From NCBI GenBank assembly GCA_017998755.1, contig JAGOCL010000075.1, positions 1-9,373 of the forward strand: a stretch of DNA of 9,373 bases, given 5' to 3'. The DNA is from Spirochaetota bacterium (GTDB lineage Bacteria; Spirochaetota; GWE2-31-10; MWDO01). A program made the position numbers and the translations under genes. Shown here one piece after another: positions 6,930 to 9,373 of this stretch. Within the stretch, counting starts at the first letter, position 1; the number at the start of each line of letters is the position of its first letter. The notes below the pieces were generated by a model, which saw nothing but the letters and a program-made list of their open reading frames with translations, ran no database searches and was not told the DNA's origin.

Positions 6930-7289
6930 ATGACAAAAGAGAGAATGGATTATTACAAAGAACTCTTGATTAACGAGAGAAAAGAAATTATGCAGGAGTT
7001 GACGAATAGCGACGAAACTGCAAGGGATCTCTTTGAAACGGATTCAAATAACGTTAACGATTCGGTTGACGACGCGTCTTTTACCGTGGCGCAGAATATT
7101 TTAAGTATATTAAGTAAAAAAAGCCAACAGTCGCTCTTATCTATTGAGTCGGCTCTCAGAAGAGTAGAAGAGGGGACTTTTGGGGCGTGCGTAAGTTGCG
7201 GAAACGAAATTAATGAGAATAGATTGACGTCGATTCCATGGGCTACTTTGTGCATCGATTGCAAAAACAACGCGGAAAAAAGGAAATAA
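6930..7289 (+). CDS. DksA/TraR-family C4 zinc-finger regulator
   Basis: A 119-residue protein of the DksA/TraR superfamily, whose members bind in the secondary channel of RNA polymerase and modify initiation, often together with ppGpp. An N-terminal helical coiled-coil region (about 1-80, MTKERMDYYKELLINERKEI and the acidic DSVDDASF turn) precedes the zinc finger Cys87-x2-Cys90-x17-Cys108-x2-Cys111. In E. coli DksA the coiled-coil tip carries a functional DxxDxA motif. Here the sequence near the turn is NVNDSVDDAS, so a DxxDDA-like tip is present. At 119 residues it is shorter than E. coli DksA (151), nearer to the many short DksA-like proteins. The ATG at 6930 is chosen because the promoter lies just upstream; the ribosome binding site (AGGCGG) is weak. 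The gene ends in its own terminator. Confidence 0.88.
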   Translation: MTKERMDYYKELLINERKEIMQELTNSDETARDLFETDSNNVNDSVDDASFTVAQNILSILSKKSQQSLLSIESALRRVEEGTFGACVSCGNEINENRLTSIPWATLCIDCKNNAEKRK

Positions 7290-7304
7290 CAATTTTCAAA
7301 CTAT

Positions 7305-7335
7305 AAAAGGCGGTCTTCATGGCCGCCTTTTTTTT
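7305..7335 (+). terminator. Intrinsic (rho-independent) terminator after the dksA-like gene
   Basis: AGGCGGTC, loop TTCAT, GGCCGCCT form an 8-bp stem with one G-T pair. It is flanked by a run of A's on the left and eight to nine T's on the right, which pair to lengthen it. It lies about 15 bases after the stop codon and separates the regulator from the following gene. Confidence 0.92.
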
Positions 7336-7397
7336 ATCTGAAATTATGTTTAAAAAAATTCTTTATTTATTGAAGGTTTTAAGTTATTATTTTTATA

Positions 7398-7404
7398 AAA
7401 GGAG
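7398..7404 (+). promoter_or_regulatory. Strong Shine-Dalgarno that points to an ACG start
   Basis: AAAGGAG is followed by the six bases TCCGTT and then ACG TTC GAC in the long open frame. This spacing is ideal for initiation at 7411. There is no ATG, GTG or TTG in this frame between the upstream stop (TAA 7396-7398) and codon 42. Confidence 0.6.
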
Positions 7405-7410
7405 TCCGTT

Positions 7411-9373
7411 ACGTTCGACAAAATTAAGAATAAAAAATCCGACGCAAATAAATCTAAAAAAATCAAAGTTAAGAAAAATATATTTAAAAGAATATTAAAA
7501 TTTCTTTTTATACTGTGCGTCGTTTTAGTCGTTTTGTATACGATTTTACCTTACGTCGTACTTTTAAATTCCGGAGCTATATTTAAGAAAGTTTTCAACA
7601 GAGAACTGATAATTAAAAAATTCAGATACAATCCGTTAAAAACTTCGTTTGAATTTAGCGGCATAACGCTGAATAACAAAGATACTCGTCTGCTAACGAT
7701 AGCCAATCTCAAAATTGACGTAGACGCGCTAAAAACCGTACTACTAAAACCGACCGTTACAAGTCTCTATATCGACGCGCCCGAGACCTTTATCGAAAAG
7801 AGAAATAAGTACGATTTTATTATTCCGGAGTATCTTGAAATAAAAAAAGGCTCGTCCGGTATAAAAATCCCGATATCTCTTGAGGAGATAGTTTTGATAA
7901 ACGGCCGGCTCAGTTTGCGTGAAAAAGGCGCGAGTACCGATATTTTAAAAGCCCTTAACGTTCAACTCGCCGGGATAAATACCTCTTCGCCTGAAGAGAT
8001 AAAACCGATAATTTCCGGAAAGTTTTTCGATAAAAACTTCAATATAAAAGGAAGCTCGACGATTAAAGAAGATTCGTTGATAAATCAATTCGATATCAAA
8101 CTAAATAAATTTAATATAGCCCAAATCGCCGATTATATTCCGGATATACAAAACCTTAAAGTTAAATCCGGAGAAATTACCGCTAACGCGAAGGTATCGT
8201 TTATCACATATAAAAACAGAACCCCCCGACTGCTTCTGAAAGGGAGCGCCGACGTAAAAAAATTAAATATTAACGATAATAAAACCAAAGGCGCAATTCT
8301 AACTAACGCTAACGGCTCGATTTTAATTAACGACTACAATATCTTTGGCGGCAATCTCGATATGGCGTTGATAAAAGTTACTTCGGGCGCGTTGACGTTA
8401 AGAATATCAGATATAGAAAATGAGAGGTCGTCGGTTTTTGATAAACCGTCGGGTAAAAATAAATTTGTTTTTAAATTGGACGATCTGCAAATAAAAGGGG
8501 CGGAGATAATTATAGACGACCGAATTAACGGAGAGAAAATTCCCGTTATGTTAAACTCGCTGTCTTTGCAGAATTTATCGCCGGGTAAGGATATAAATTC
8601 AACTTTTGCTATGAACGTATACTCCCGCAATATTTGGGGCGATATCTCAGGCGACGGTTTTTTTAATATCTCACAAAAGACGATTAAGCTGAATTCCGTT
8701 AACGTCGAGAATTTTTTTCCGCTCAAAATAGGTTTCATTAAAACCAATTCGGCTAATTTAGAGAATGTCGAAATACGAAAATTCAACGGAAATTTTGACT
8801 ATTCTCCCGATAAATTTGTAATCAAAGGAAGCGGAGACTTTGTCGATATAAATTATCTGATAGGAAAAAACAAAATCGTTATTGATAAAATATCGTTTGA
8901 TTCCGGAGATATAGATATAAAAAACAGTATTTATTCTTTTAAGAAACTGAATACGGCTAATTTATCGTTTATTAGCGATATATTTGCTCTAAAAAACCTC
9001 AATTTTACGATCAAAGAAAACAAAATTACTTTAAAAAACGATAATAAAAATAATAGAACAAAGCTTGAATTCCAAAACGCGTTTGGAATAGACGATATAA
9101 GAGGAGAATACGTCAAAAAAGAGAAGGTTTATTTTTATCTCAAAGCTCTTGAGTTAAATCAAAACGCGGCCGTAAATCTGGATAAAATTGTCGATATCCG
9201 GACGGACGGTAAGATTTATTTTAAAGACCTTTCTCTTTTTCATAACGATAAAGCGATTATGAAAATCGAAAGTTTTGACTGCGCTCTTCACAATTTTTCG
9301 TTAAATCCCGTCCGGCTAAATATTAATTCTATCGCGCTCAATTCTCCATTTTTTACAGTCGATATAAAAAACG
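7411..9373 (+). CDS. AsmA/DUF748-like membrane-anchored envelope protein, 3' end beyond the window
   Basis: An uninterrupted frame of 654 codons that continues past the right edge. It opens with a lysine-rich cytoplasmic stretch (residues 1-30), one transmembrane anchor (about 31-51, LFILCVVLVVLYTILPYVVL) and then a long beta-rich region full of short alternating strands. Residues of about 70-140 follow the DUF748/AsmA pattern: YNPLKTSFEFSGITL, then LKIDVDALKTVLLKPTVTSL, then YIDAPETFIEK. AsmA-superfamily proteins (AsmA, YhdP, TamB, DUF748 proteins) are inner-membrane anchored beta-groove bridges, several of them implicated in phospholipid transport to the outer membrane. That role is inferred here. 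The start is given as ACG 7411 because of the Shine-Dalgarno sequence six bases before it. The first conventional start in frame is TTG 7534, inside the transmembrane helix, which would destroy the anchor. A base change or sequencing error turning ATG to ACG is an alternative. Confidence 0.75.

Noticed and set aside
7370..7399. Promoter-like TTGAAG, 18 bases, TATAAA before the DUF748/AsmA-like gene
   Set aside because: Transcription would begin after or within the AAAGGAG ribosome binding site, so it cannot serve the proposed start unless translation is leaderless; the match may be AT-rich chance.
7346..7498. A 50-codon ORF starting MFKKILYLLK
   Set aside because: It has no ribosome binding site and overlaps the start of the long DUF748/AsmA-like frame. 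Its lysine-rich tail is the shifted reading of that gene's basic N-terminus.
8334..9116. Minus-strand open frames of 150 and 61 codons opposite the DUF748/AsmA-like gene
   Set aside because: The plus-strand frame is continuous with a coherent beta-rich pattern, while the antisense products are serine/phenylalanine/leucine-rich mirror translations.

Overview
The window is a compact, AT-rich stretch of bacterial chromosome with ordinary housekeeping content. It shows no mobile element, tRNA, rRNA or CRISPR array. The host is most likely a Gram-negative (diderm) bacterium. Evidence for that is a lipobox lipoprotein, a very long membrane-anchored AsmA/DUF748-like protein, a two-transmembrane sensor kinase with an extracytoplasmic domain, and the MEP isoprenoid pathway. 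The low-GC composition and gene content would fit an uncultured or poorly sampled lineage (for example spirochaete-, elusimicrobial- or deferribacterial-like), but the sequence alone does not settle the phylum.

The layout is four blocks of alternating orientation. (1) Positions 1-2110, minus strand: queG-like epoxyqueuosine reductase, then a TPR lipoprotein, then dprA (cut by the window edge). The lipoprotein and dprA overlap by ATGA, and a likely internal promoter sits in front of the lipoprotein. (2) Positions 2236-4333, plus strand: an OmpR-type response regulator and its histidine kinase, overlapping by 17 bases. (3) Positions 4300-6738, minus strand: argJ, ispD and ispF, read in that order as one operon with ispD/ispF overlapping. 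The kinase and ispF genes converge and overlap by 34 bases. (4) Positions 6930 to the right edge, plus strand: a short DksA/TraR-type C4 zinc-finger regulator with its own promoter and a strong intrinsic terminator, then a long DUF748/AsmA-like gene that runs off the window.

Functionally the blocks cover natural transformation or recombination (DprA), tRNA queuosine maturation (QueG), signal transduction (RR/HK), two consecutive-class MEP enzymes (IspD, IspF) co-transcribed with an arginine-biosynthesis acetyltransferase (ArgJ), transcription control through RNA polymerase (DksA-like), and envelope biogenesis or lipid transport (AsmA/DUF748-like).

I do not see a new multi-gene system here. 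The points most worth checking are four. The DUF748/AsmA-like gene has no ATG/GTG/TTG start in frame but has an ideally placed Shine-Dalgarno sequence in front of ACG. The QueG homologue appears to carry Asn where the family has its catalytic Asp. A ten-A tract follows directly after the queG start codon. A perfect 9-bp inverted repeat overlaps the -10 region of the dksA-like promoter.
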